64,000 nt of DNA from Campanula takesimana (lineage: Eukaryota > Streptophyta > Magnoliopsida > Asterales > Campanulaceae), in NCBI GenBank assembly GCA_026119855.1, contig JAOWBW010000359.1, positions 806,001-870,000 of the forward strand, given 5' to 3'. The notes beneath the pieces were generated by a model. That model saw only the letters and a program-made list of their open reading frames with translations. It was not told the origin of the DNA and made no database searches. Positions 1 to 9,678 of this stretch are shown here, piece after piece; positions within the stretch are counted from its first letter, which is position 1; every line of letters starts with the position of its first letter. The position numbers were made by a program, and so were the translations under genes.

Positions 1-851
1 TTCGTCAACACAAGATGAGGCTCAATCCCGTAAAGTGCACTTTTAGGGTTATCCGGGGCAAAGTCCTTGGCTACATGGTTACCGAAAGGGGAATTGAAGC
101 AGACCCCTCAAAAATCAAGGCGATCATCGATATGCCTCCTCCCAAGATGCAAAAGGAAATCAAAGGTTTCATGGGCTGACTTCAGTACATCAGTCGGTTT
201 GTGTACCAGCTTACTTCCATGTGCAAGCCAATCTTCAAGCTACTCAAGAAGAATGTGGCTCTAGAATGGACCGACGCTTGCCAAGAAGCTTTTGACCAAG
301 TGAAGCATTACTTGATATGCCCTCCAGTCTTGGTTCCACCTCACAAGGAGAAGCCTCTCCTGCTCTACCTCACAGTGAATGATGAATCCCTTGGGGCTAT
401 GCTAGCACAAGAGCAACGAGACTCCACAAAGGAGAATGCCATTTACTTTGTCAGTCGCCGATTTCAAGGAGGCTAAAAGAACTACTCTATCTTAGAGAAG
501 TCATGTGCAGCACTGGTTTGGGTTACTCAAAAGCTCAAACACAACATGGAAGCCTTTTCGATCAAGCTAGTAGCAAAAGTGGACCCACTCCGCTACATTT
601 TCGAGAAGCCTTTCATGTCAACAAGGATAGCCAAGTGGTACTTCATGCTCGCCGGCTATGATATCACTTACGTCACACTCAAATACATCAGGGGGAAAGT
701 GTTCAGTGATCAGCTTGCTGAATTTCTGTGTAACGAAGTGAAGGGGGAGGACTTACAGTTTCCTGACGAGCACTTCGTTTGCACTACAACCGAGGAAAAA
801 GGTGGAAACTTTTTTTCGATGGCGGCGCCAATAAACATGGCTTTAGGATAG
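1..851 (+). pseudogene. Tat-1 pol: RT thumb, connection and RNase H1 fragment
   Basis: Translation begins in the RT thumb with a KCTF motif and GKVLGYMVTERGIE, passes through the connection (PPP, FMG, LQYIS), then RNase H1 (LLLYLTVNDESLGAMLAQE, NAIYFVSR). It ends in the segment KVDPLRYIFEKP...VFSDQLAEF typical of this lineage. The palm with its catalytic aspartates lies before the window. Stops interrupt it near 178 and 474, and a frameshift near 800 shifts reading into the next domain. In the intact pol this supplies the RNase H that degrades the RNA template during reverse transcription. Confidence 0.85.
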
Positions 852-1183
852 GAATGTTGCTTGTCGATCCAAAGGACATCTACACTCCAATTGCCATCCG
901 TCTCGAATTCGAAGCTACCAACAACATTGCTGAGTATGAGGCATGCATAGCGGGGCTAGAAGCAGCTCTAGAAAGAAATGTCACAGAAATAGAAGTATTC
1001 AGTGACTCCCTACTCCTTATCAACCAAACATCAGGTAAATGGCGAATCCAAGACCCGACCCTTCCACAGTACAGTCGACACCTCGAGGAATTAGTCGAAC
1101 AGTTCCAAGACATCACTCACTTATTTGCCAAGAGACAAGAATCGCTTTGCCGATGCTCTGGCTACTATAGCCTCACTGGTTGA
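779..1183 (+). pseudogene. Tat-1 pol: archaeal-type RNase H (aRNH) domain
   Basis: The second RNase H of Tat elements, read in a frame shifted relative to the preceding domain. Visible catalytic positions are FFDGGAN (Asp), TNNIAEYEACIAGLEAAL (Glu) and VFSDSLLLI (Asp). The fourth, expected in a DRNRFADAL motif seen intact in Tat-3 and Tat-5, is lost to a frameshift near 1130. A duplicated RNase H of archaeal or plant type distinguishes Tat/Ogre pol from chromoviruses. Non-functional here. Confidence 0.8.
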
Positions 1184-1285
1184 GATGCCCAAAGGAAAAA
1201 TGGTGAAACCTTTCAAAATTTCAAGGAGGACAAGTCCGGCATACTGCATGAACATTGAGATCAATGAAGTCCAAGATAATCCCCC

Positions 1286-2569
1286 ATGGTAAAATGACAT
1301 CATGAACTTTCTCAACAACGGCACCTTCCCCGACAATAGCAACGGGAAATATCGAGTGGCACTACAGAAGCTAGCCGCCAGATATGTGTTGATTGGAACC
1401 GAGTCAATAAGAGACATCATCAACGGATTAATCTTTTATGTGCAAACGAGTCCGAAGCTCAAGAAATCATGCACGAAGTCCATAAAGGTGAGTGTGGACC
1501 CCACATGAATGGAATTATGTTAGCCAAGAAGATACTCCGTATTGGCTACTATTGGACTACAATGGAAAGAGACTGCATCGAGAAAGTCAAGAAATGCGCC
1601 AAGTGCCAGTTCCATGCTAATCTACAACATGCTCTGCCTTCACAACTGTACAACATGACCATACCTTGGCCATTCTCTTGTTGGGGCCTAGAAATCATCG
1701 GCAAAGTCCATCCTACGGGGAGCAACGGACAGTCATTCATCCTAGTGGCCGTAGACTATTTCACAAAATGGGTTGAAGCACAAGCTTACCGAGTCCTCAA
1801 CGCCAAGAAAGTGGCCGAATTCGTGAAGAACAACATTATGTGCCGATATGGTATCCCCCATAAGATCATATCCGACAATGGCTCTCACTTCGAGAAAGAA
1901 ATGGATGTACTTTTGGTTAACTACAAAGTTACCAAGCACAAGTCATCCCCGTACCGCCCCCAAGCCAATGGAGCGGTCGAAGCAGCGAATAAGACAATCG
2001 AAGTCATCATACGAAAAATGGCTTCAACAGGAAGAGATTGGCCCGAGAAATTACCACTAGCATTGTGGGGCTACCGCACATCAATACGGTCAGCAACGGG
2101 AGAAACTCCTTACTCATTGGTTTATGGTTCTGAAGCCGTACTCCCGGTCGAACTCGAGGTTCCGTCTCTACGGGTCTTACTTTAGAACCAAGTCAACGAG
2201 GTTGATTGGATACAAATTCGATATGAGCAACTAGCCCTACTTGACGAAAAGAGATTAAGAGCGTTCGAGCGCACAAGGGCTTACCAACAAAGAATGGAAA
2301 GGGATTTCAACAAAAAGGTGAAGCCTCGAAATATCAAAGTGGGAGATTTGGTCCTAAGACAACATCCTCCCAATGCCATGAATCCCCTTGGGAAGTGGGG
2401 ACCTCGATGGATCAGTCCCTACGTGGTCAAGAAGATACTAAGCGGCGGTGCAGTCCGACTCGTAGACTTGGATGGTGAACATTTTCCAAAGGAGGTCAAC
2501 CTCGACAAGCTCAAGAAGTTCATTTGTTTGAACTACGGAGACCTGAGCTTCTCTATAAGAAGAACGTAG
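1286..2569 (+). pseudogene. Tat-1 pol: integrase
   Basis: HHCC zinc-binding N-terminus (EVHKGECGPHMNG, then CAKC), RNase H-fold core and C-terminal GKWGPRWISPYVVKKI region ending near 2569. The core has SDNGSHFE (second Asp) and NGAVEAANK (Glu). The first catalytic Asp, present as WGVDIIG in Tat-3, reads WGLEIIG here, an Asp-to-Glu change. A stop at about 2183 separates the core from the C-terminal domain, and a frameshift near 1470 separates it from upstream. Last codons overlap the conserved hairpin at 2530-2574. Confidence 0.85.
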
Positions 2570-2574
2570 GCAAC
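2530..2574 (+). other. Post-integrase hairpin H2 (Tat-1 copy)
   Basis: GAACTACG, then a GACCTGAGC spacer, then a stem CTTCT/AGAAG closing a short loop, then AACGTAGGCAACC. The outer CTACG pairs with CGTAG. The same layout with different stem bases is at 7591, 13833, 21179, 27101 and 60738. Here it overlaps the end of the integrase frame. Function unknown. Confidence 0.7.
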
Positions 2575-2755
2575 CTTCGGGTGCGGTCTAAAACATAATT
2601 TTTTACCCAATCAAGTCATAACAAAATGCAATTTTATTTATCTCTTGAATTATTTTAACCACTACAACGGATCTTGTTGAGCAATAAAAGACAATAAAAC
2701 ATTAAATCCTAAACAAGTGGTCTATTTAATTGCAATCTTGGGGTACAAAGAAAAT

Positions 2756-3178
2756 CTAATCTTTATTCGATTTGGGAACCCATTGCTTCTTGCTATAGCC
2801 TTTGACCTTCTTAGGTGGGGGCGGGGCACTCTTGGGACCCCCAAGACGAGAGAAGACGCTAGGACGGGGCAAAGCTTCATCAACAACCTTCCCTTTCGCT
2901 TTGCCTTTGTCAAAAGAAGCCTTGACCAGAGCCTTGTAAGGATGCTTCCACACATGAGGAGAATGGCCCTTACCTTTGCCTCTCTTATTATTTGGAAAAT
3001 AATGTGGCCTAGGGGCTTCAACGTGAACCATCGGCTTCGAAGGCTCCGCAACAACCTCATTTGGCGTCCCCAAACGGTCAAAGACACTCGGGCGTGCCTT
3101 CACAATAGGGACAAACTTCACTTGCTCACCTTCGGGGACGGACACTTTCACCTCAAAGGAGAAAGTCATGGGGGCCAT
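2756..3178 (-). CDS. Small basic antisense ORF with repeated SVFxRLG motif
   Basis: An open frame of 140 codons on the strand opposite pol, between integrase and the PMD gene. Its start is the ATG at 3178; a TATA box (CTATAAATTT) lies about 85 bp upstream at 3261-3270. The protein has two copies of a short motif, ARPSVFDRLG near residue 30 and PRPSVFSRLG near residue 105, separated by a Lys/Gly-rich stretch (NNKRGKGKG, KGKAKGK) and ending in a basic tail. Similar SVFxRLG segments occur, to my knowledge, in uncharacterised plant Ty3/gypsy proteins. No enzyme motif is visible. It is uninterrupted although the neighbouring pol and PMD gene are broken. Function not assigned. Confidence 0.55.
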   Translation of the reverse strand: MAPMTFSFEVKVSVPEGEQVKFVPIVKARPSVFDRLGTPNEVVAEPSKPMVHVEAPRPHYFPNNKRGKGKGHSPHVWKHPYKALVKASFDKGKAKGKVVDEALPRPSVFSRLGGPKSAPPPPKKVKGYSKKQWVPKSNKD

Positions 3179-3260
3179 TATTGACTAGAATTGGAGACCT
3201 AAAAAAGATAAGAAGTAGTGCAGAATACTGCTGTGTGACCAAACTGGTCGAAATGGGTTC

Positions 3261-3394
3261 AAATTTATAGCTGTTGGAGAATCCAGTTCAGAAAAGAAAG
3301 GGGCTATAAATCAGCAGACCAGACACGGGCGCCTCCTCCCTTCAAGGTGAAACGCGCGCGCCTATCAAATCAAAGTCCAGACGCACGCGCCTCT
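3261..3394 (-). promoter_or_regulatory. Antisense promoter: TATA box plus GC-palindrome cluster
   Basis: On the minus strand a TATA box CTATAAATTT (3261-3270) is preceded by three GC-rich sites at 3324-3394: GGGCGCCTCC, CGCGCGCGCC and GCACGCGCC. The same motif type recurs before the PMD promoter (6203-6277) and before the LTR TATA box of this family (22301-22371). From 3395 to 3678 I see no other feature. Confidence 0.5.
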
Positions 3395-3678
3395 TACAAA
3401 CGACAGAACAGAACATGCCTTTGTCAGTTCAGCAGCAGCCCAGGCATTTTCAACGCCTTCAACCTGCAACAGTTCAGAATCTACAGCAACAAAGAAATAT
3501 TCACTCGCAACAAGTGGAACACTTTGGGCACACTTTTTTTTTTTGTAAAGAGTCGACACCTAAGATCGAGTCTAAATAAAACATAAAAAATGTAGGTAAA
3601 ATAGCTAGGATTGTAAATATGTTCTAAATGTTATTACATGTTAAAAAATAAATTGTTCAGGCACTCTTCCTCCCCGGT

Positions 3679-6053
3679 CTACTCCGAATCATCACCTGTG
3701 GCACTGTGCTCACCCCCATCGCCACTCTCGGTCTCTTCATCATCATCATCGGACTCTTCTTCAGACTCCTCAACAACGATCTCGTGACGAGCCCTCTTTG
3801 ACACTCTGGTCGATGAACTAGCACCTCCGTGGCTCAAGCTCCTGCTCAGTGACTGCCTAGCCGACTGCACGGCCTCATCCACATCAAGGGACGCATCTCT
3901 GCAACCTCTCCCCATGCCACGGGCACCCCGAGCCATGCCTCTAGCAGCTCCAGACACGGTCCCTGCAGCCTCCCTAGTCAAAGTAGCCATGTCTCTACAC
4001 AGCTCCAAGACTCTCTCCTCCAGGCGGCGCAGCTTGCTCCTCATCCCCTTGTTCTGACGGCCTATGTACCTGTAAGCATCCACGGGTACCTGTCACAACA
4101 GAAACAGGAAACTACATCAGTGTACTGAGATGAGACAGACTAGGACAGAAAGGTGGGCCATAATCAGAAACGTGCAAGAAAAGTAAAAGTCATACCACAG
4201 CAGTCTGGGCCGGCGGCTCCCTCTCCGGTGGCATATCTTCAGGGACAATCTCCTTCTGCTCATCAACAACCCCAAAGTTGGAGTAGGTATAATACGAAGG
4301 AGGCAGAGGAGGGTCAAAGAAATAACTGCACCGGTAGGGTAAAACTGCGTAGAGGTCGAAGGGGCAGGCTGTGTTCCCCGAGGATCGGCATACATAAAGC
4401 CCGGCATCAAATGGTTCGCCCGGAAGAGGCCATAATCCTGGTTAAGATAAATGAAAGGGGTAGCATCAACCCCTGCCACGTACATAGCCCTGTCATCCTC
4501 AGGTAGTGCTCCCCAGTTACGAGGACAGAAAGGAGGGAACTCTGGGACCGCCAGCCTAGGCGGGTTATGATAATCCACCATCTGGCTCCCATACTGCCAG
4601 TACAGTCTCTCTCCCAAGTATATAGCCATGCACTCCACCGAGCTCATCAGCAACCTAGAACGAGTGGGCAGCAGAGTATGCTCTATAGCACCGTATATCG
4701 GTCTCCAGGGGAACAATGACTGAGACACGGACTCAGGCCTCAGACCATCCAGATACTGCCTGGCAAAAACCAAGCCGATGGGGGCGGTGCTAGTCTTCAC
4801 ATTCCTGGCCTTGTAAGACCACCTAGCACAATCAGGATACAGGGGCTGACCCTCTCTCCCAATCTTGAAATCTCTTATACCCAGAACGGCAAAAGCCCAC
4901 AGCTGCAAATAGAGGCAAAGGCAGAATTAAACACAGTTGAAGGTACAGAGAAGACAGAAATCTGAAAAGGGCAGAGTGACAAATGTACCTCCCAAGTAAG
5001 AGAGAAGCCCGTGACCGAGCTCTGTGTCGAACGGCTGGTCAGGTCCATACCGTGATAACAAGCAGCCAAACCCGCTGCACCCAGTTGTACTGAGTAGCCT
5101 GGTCCAAGTCAACCAAAAGGTCCAACAAGGATAAAGCCGCATAACTCCCCCATTGGCAAGCAGAGTATGGGACAGAGCAAACCAAATGAAGCACCGGGCC
5201 ACTGCCTCGACCCTGTCAGCAGTCACTCCCCGAGACTCTGCCTCAAGGACTCTAAAATAAGTTCGGAACTTCCCCCAAGTCACTCGGGAGTTCTTCACCA
5301 TAAGCTCACAATTAACCAAAGCCAACAGCTCGGCAGGCGTCCTGGCAGTCCTGGCAAAACCACAAGGGACAGGTACCCTCGAAAAAGGCAAACCGGTCAG
5401 AGCCATGAAATAAGTCGGGGTCATAGTCACCTCCCCCATCAGCAAGTGGAAAGTGTGAGTGGTGTCCCACCATCGCCCCCTCAGAGCCTGAATCACATCA
5501 GGATCATTCTTCAACGAAGGCAGGCTGGTAATGAAGGGACCAAAAAATGTAGCGGCTACCCGAGTCTGCACATTCTCTGGTAGTTTCCTCCACACAAAAA
5601 CGGCCGCCTGATCCCCACCACTGACCTCGGTCAAACGGTTCCACCTCTGAAAGGAAACAAAAGACAAAGAAAGAAAAAATCGTCAGCATAACGGCTAGAA
5701 AATGGCCAAATCCAACATGAAAATTTCAACAAAATCACCACGTGCAAACAAGTGTGTGAGCATGAAAATGGGTGTCCAAACATTCCTTTCGCAACAAATA
5801 AACAAGAACAATAACATGCAGCCATGATCGAAAGGGTTGCTGCAGCAGTATTACGGGCAACAATGACATAGCCCCAAAATGCGAAAAAATCAACAAGAAG
5901 AGGCAATATCCTTACCAATCTCGCAGAAACGAAGTGGGAAATATGAGTATGGGACTCATAAGTCAGTTGCCTTGGGTCCATAGCCTCGACCCCAACCTCG
6001 GCCTCTTCACCCATGGGCATCTCGAAAGGGGGTGTTTGATGAGAGCTCGACAT
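3679..6053 (-). pseudogene. Antisense plant mobile domain (PMD, aminotransferase-like) gene, 4 exons, frameshifted
   Basis: Exons by GT-AG junctions: 6053-5916, 5646-4989, 4902-4196 and 4089-3679. Exon 1 encodes 46 codons from a clear ATG. Exon 2 carries the PMD core (RWNRLTE, RGRWWDTTHTFHLLMGEVTMTPTYFMALTGLPF). Exon 3 continues it (LWAFAVLGI, SVECMAIYLGERLYWQYGS). Exon 4 encodes a coiled-coil stretch (LRRLEERVLELCRDMATL), a Gly/Arg-rich run and an acidic tail (SEEESDDDDEETE). Intron positions match the Tat-2 gene at 9679-11623. One-base frameshifts near 5150, 5080 and 4330 break the frame. PMD proteins are known in plants both as host genes and as transposon cargo; their biochemical role is unclear. 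It sits antisense between integrase and the 3' LTR. Confidence 0.75.
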
Positions 6054-6181
6054 GATTCTTCGATAGAATGGTCTCAAATGATCAAAGGAAGCGTCTTGGG
6101 ATGATTTCCTCGCAGAATTTTTACTCAGAATACAAAGAGTTTGGGATATTTTTGAACTGACTCGAACAGAATGAGCAGTTT

Positions 6182-6277
6182 CTATATATATGCTGAACTT
6201 AAGCGCGATGCGCGCGCCTCCTGGCGCCCCTACGTACCGCGCACACGTCCCACAGACGTTATCAGACGCGGGCGCTT
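6182..6277 (-). promoter_or_regulatory. PMD gene promoter: TATA box and GC-palindrome cluster
   Basis: Minus-strand TATA box ATATATATAG at 6182-6191, about 130 bp before the PMD start codon at 6053, with GC-rich sites immediately upstream (6203-6277: GCGCGCGCC, TGGCGCCCC, ACGCGGGCGC). The spacing resembles the LTR promoter of the same element. Bases 6278-6594 show no coding or repeat feature that I can support. Confidence 0.5.
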
Positions 6278-6594
6278 CCCATGTCCAGTCAAACCCAGGT
6301 GCAAGTTCCCATGCAGGAATAAATGCATCACATCAATATGCATTCAACTCCCATCCGAGTTTCCAGCTCCGCCTTGGGGCGTTTCAAGTGCAAAAATTCT
6401 GCAACGGACACCATCAAAACCGACGGTTACAACAGTCAAAGTCAATCTCGAAATTTTCCTCGCTAAAGGGAAAACCTTCTTTTTGGCCCGCAGTCAACTG
6501 TGCCCGCACCTCGGGAAAAGTCAACATCAAATGCAGCTACAAGCAGCAATTCGGTCCATAAGGATCCACTGAAATCACCACTTGTCAAGCAAAC

Positions 6595-7195
6595 ATGACG
6601 GATTCACTAATGGATTCGCCAACAGGAGTTCACCGACGAACTTATCCAAGGGTTCACCAACGGACTCATTCAAGGGATTCACTAATGGATTCATCAAACG
6701 GATTCACCAACGGATTCGTCAACAAGGGTTCACCAACGGACTCATTCCAGGGATTCACTAACGGATTCATCAAACGGATTCACCAACGGATTCATCAACA
6801 AGGGTTCACCAACGGACTCATTCAAGGGATTCACTAACGGATTCATCAAACGGATTCACCAAAGGATTCGTCAACAAGGGTTCACCAATGGACTCATTCA
6901 AGGGATTCACTAACGGATTCATCCAAGGGATTCACTAACGGATTCATCAAACGGATTCACCAACGGATTCGTCAACAAGGGTTCACCAACGGACTCATTC
7001 AAGGGATTCACTAACGGATTCACCAACAGATTCATCTACAAGGGTTCACCAACGGACTCATTAAAGGGTTCACCAACGGACTCATTCAAGGGATTCACTA
7101 ACGGATTCCTCTAACGGATTTACTAACGGATTCGTCAACGAGGTTCCACTAACGGATTCATCCAACAGATTCAACCAGCGGATTCACAAACAGAT
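6595..7195. repeat. Minisatellite of 12-15 bp units in a higher-order repeat
   Basis: About 600 bp built of units like GGATTCACTAAC, GGATTCATCAAAC, GGTTCACCAAC and GGACTCATTCAAG. Six such units form a higher-order repeat of about 76 bp that recurs with unit gains and losses. It lies between the antisense PMD promoter and the 3' UTR of Tat-1, the same relative position as the tandem repeats of Tat-3 at 24315-25130. An 80-codon open frame through it is a by-product of the repeat. Confidence 0.9.
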
Positions 7196-7590
7196 CATGC
7201 CACCCCCTCTATCAAAAGCTGCTTACACATGGAGTGCACCCCTCTTTCTCGCAATTTCAAATTCCTGCTTTCATCGAGTCTTTGCTTTTTCTTGGTGATG
7301 TCCTCAGCGGTGTGAATACCCCTTTCCGATGAAGCGACGCATGGGAAGTATCTTGTGATTATTTTTATTTACAAAGGGAATATTCTTAACGACATTAAAA
7401 ATATGAGAGTCGCCACGCCGTTTTAATTATAGCCAAAACATTGAGAAAAAGCATGTTTAATGGGTTCGGGGGTCAAATTACAACAAGAGAAGAATATTCA
7501 CGTTATCACTCCTATTGCCCTAATTGATCGGTCTTTCTATCATGATGAATGTGTTAGTAGTGTGTTAGTGATTTAGACCGGATCCGAAGA

Positions 7591-7637
7591 TTGCCTACGT
7601 TCCTCTCGATGTGAGAAGCTCAGGTCAGCGTAGTTCG
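7591..7637 (-). other. Hairpin H2 inside Tat-2 LTR
   Basis: Read on the minus strand: GAACTACGCTGACCTGAGC, then CTTCTC pairing with GAGAGG (one G-U), then AACGTAGGCAA. Outer CTACG/CGTAG retained. The second LTR has the same hairpin at 21179-21225. Confidence 0.65.
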
Positions 7638-8116
7638 AGAGAATTAGAATAGGCAGAAGAATCGGGATCATGCATAATGAGGGGGAATTTACCTAAATAT
7701 TAGGGTTTAGAAGTAGTTCCTAGATCATCCTCGGGTTGATGAACCCTCGATCATCATCGGCTATGAAATAACATGTAATTATGAAGATCGCAACCCTAAA
7801 TATAGCATAAATAAGGTTTTAATCTATGAACACGAAGAACATGCGAAGAACATATTATGAACATATGAATGAGCATGCAAAGAATATGAAGAAACTATGA
7901 ATAAACATGTACGAACATGAATATAAAAGATCTACATTAAAAATAATGCAAGAACATGAAGAAAAAGTTAGAAAACTTACCTATGTTGGCAAGAAATAAA
8001 CCTTGGATCTTCTTGGAGGTTTGAATGTTAATTAGAGAGAAAAATAGTGTTTAAGAACTCCAAAATTCGTACTTAGAGCTCTCAAAATCGGACCCCTAAA
8101 CCAATAGCATGGGATT

Positions 8117-8258
8117 GGTTTATATAGTAAACTGAGGGGAAGATCTGATGGTCCAGATCATCCGGCGCAAGGTTGGCCGCCTGGCCATTGTTGAAGCCGG
8201 TGACAATAGTGGCCGCGTGGCCAAGATCAACGCGGAGCAAGGTTGGCCGCGTGTCCAA
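8117..8258 (-). promoter_or_regulatory. Tat-2 LTR promoter: TATA box and TGGCCGCGTGGCCA cluster
   Basis: Minus-strand TATA box CTATATAAACC at 8117-8127. Three palindrome-like sites (TTGGCCGCCTGGCCA, TGGCCGCGTGGCCA and a variant with one changed base) lie at 8173-8258, directly upstream. The other LTR has the same arrangement at 21706-21847. Confidence 0.65.
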
Positions 8259-8459
8259 GTCTGCAGGCTGACTTGATTTTCAAGCTAGGGTTTCACTGTT
8301 GCTTTATGGTAACCCTAAGTTGCCTATTTTGATGGATTTTGTCATAAATGAGATATTTTGGGAATCCAGGACAAGTCTTTGCAAGGTTTCTAATTCCTAC
8401 AAAGTCCTTGTATTTTTGGGAAAGTCCTAATAAACTCATTTTCAGGTCGGGTACTAACA

Positions 8460-8472
8460 GTAGCCCCTCGGC
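8460..8472 (-). other. Tat-2 polypurine tract
   Basis: Minus-strand CCGAGGGGCTAC directly abuts the 3' LTR start TGTTAG. A similar CGAGGGG tract precedes the Tat-1 LTRs at 22110 and 23345, supporting its role as plus-strand primer. Confidence 0.65.
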
Positions 8473-8580
8473 GACGCTTCTTGCAAGGCAATGTGGGGTC
8501 GACGATAAAAAGAAGGATCCGTCTGAAACATGAGTTTCAAAACAGATGAAAGGTAAGGGAACGGCTGAACCTTGGCAGGC

Positions 8581-8787
8581 GACCTACGTATCCGCGGGGG
8601 AATCAATCCAAACGTAGTTCAAAGCTGATGGGGAAATTGGGAAGGACTGTCCTCTGATGGGGAGCAACGTCTTCTGCTGGGGAAAATGCACTTGCTGGGG
8701 ATGAGAGATGACCGCGTCGGTCGGGTGGCTGGACCTTTTCAGGTTTCCTACGTATCCTCCGAGGAATCAAGCCGGTCGTAGTTCGGA
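8581..8787 (-). other. Two H2-like hairpins in Tat-2 3' UTR
   Basis: At 8581-8620 and 8744-8787 the minus strand has GAACTACG, a TTGATTCC core with a facing GGAT, then ACGTAGG. They share the outer CTACG/CGTAG pairing of H2 but have TTGATTCC in place of GACCTGAGC. A related short type. Confidence 0.55.
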
Positions 8788-8990
8788 GATCAACTGGGGA
8801 TAAAACAAGATGTCGGACTTCTACTGCGGATAATAAACCTACGGGCACTATCCTGCATGAAGAACGAATTATTCGTAAGTAATGAAGTTATTTGGGAAAA
8901 ATGAAGACTACGTTGTCTAAATAATCCCACGATGGAATGGTAAACGCAATCAGGATTGCCAGGGCTCCTGCCGATTGCGCTAAAGTAATC

Positions 8991-9216
8991 GATGTTGGAT
9001 CTCTCGCGAACAGAAACGCCGAGGCTTCTGCCAACCACGATCGATCAAGGATACGTATGTTATAGAGGCGCCGAAGTCTCTATGATCATGCAAATCCTAA
9101 TAATAGATGCTGGATTTCTCGCAAACAGAAACGCCGAGGCTTCTGTTAACCACGATTGATCTAGGATGGTATGTTATAGAGGCGCCGAAGTCTCTACAAC
9201 CACACGAATCCTAAGC
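8991..9216. repeat. Two tandem copies of about 113 bp
   Basis: Two adjacent copies share ACAGAAACGCCGAGGCTTCT, the segment TATGTTATAGAGGCGCCGAA and GTCTCTA. The first starts near 8991 and the second near 9106, with scattered substitutions. Non-coding 3' UTR of Tat-2; nothing else recognised between 8790 and 9360. Confidence 0.75.
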
Positions 9217-9362
9217 AAATATTCGGTGAAGAATGGAAATTTTAAGGGGCTTTCCGTACCCAAAGGTAACGAATATCATTCAAAGTAGTGTTAAAGGCAT
9301 TTAAAATGAATTAAAGGGAAAAGATCAGGGGCAAAAGTGGAATTTTATCTGAAGGGGCAAGG

Positions 9363-9496
9363 TTGGCCGCGTGGCCAAACACACTGAATTGCAAAAGTGG
9401 CCACGTGGCCAAGGCTGCTGAGTGGTCAGATCTCCTTCACGCGGATTGCTGATCTGACGGCTGGGGTTGCAAGGGCGAAAGTGGCCGCGTGGCCAA
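9363..9496 (+). promoter_or_regulatory. GC-palindrome cluster upstream of PMD gene 1
   Basis: Three copies of TTGGCCGCGTGGCCAA or TGGCCACGTGGCCA at 9363-9378, 9397-9412 and 9481-9496, the signature motif of the Tat-2 LTR, placed 180-320 bp before the PMD start at 9679. A pyrimidine-rich patch (TCTTC repeats, 9541-9585) follows. I see no clear TATA box. Confidence 0.5.
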
Positions 9497-9678
9497 GGTA
9501 GCCGGCGGGCTGACTCTTGGTCACATCACCAGAAACCCTCCCTCTTCCTCTTCTTTTCTTCTTTCTTCTTCTTCCTTCCTCCATTGACGAGTTAGAGTGA
9601 GAAAATTGAGTTTTTTAGAGAGAGAAAGCTCAGATTTTGATAATTTCGAAGCCTTCATTTCACATATCTCTTGAAGCT

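Larger units (their letters stand above)
1..7310 (+). mobile_element. Tat-1: Ty3/gypsy Tat-lineage element, left part (5' end outside window)
   Basis: A + strand retrotransposon enters the window inside reverse transcriptase. In order it holds the RT end, RNase H1, archaeal-type RNase H, integrase, then two genes on the opposite strand, a minisatellite and a 3' UTR. The 3' UTR stops at 7310, where Tat-2 is inserted, and resumes at 22049 with the polypurine tract and LTR. Two RNase H modules in tandem and antisense cargo between integrase and the 3' LTR are Tat-lineage traits. The pol carries several stops and frameshifts, so the copy is dead. The 3' UTR side (7200-7310) matches 23165-23300, which precedes the second LTR. 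Confidence 0.85.
7311..8459 (-). repeat. Tat-2 3' LTR
   Basis: Minus-strand LTR beginning TGTTAGTACCC and ending GGGGTATTCACA. It carries a U3 TATA box, the TGGCCGCGTGGCCA-type palindromes and a copy of hairpin H2 (7591-7637). Pairs with 20899-22048. Confidence 0.93.

Noticed and set aside
6595..7195. Possible CRISPR-like array
   Set aside because: Units are contiguous and degenerate with no spacers, and the context is a plant retrotransposon; this is a minisatellite.
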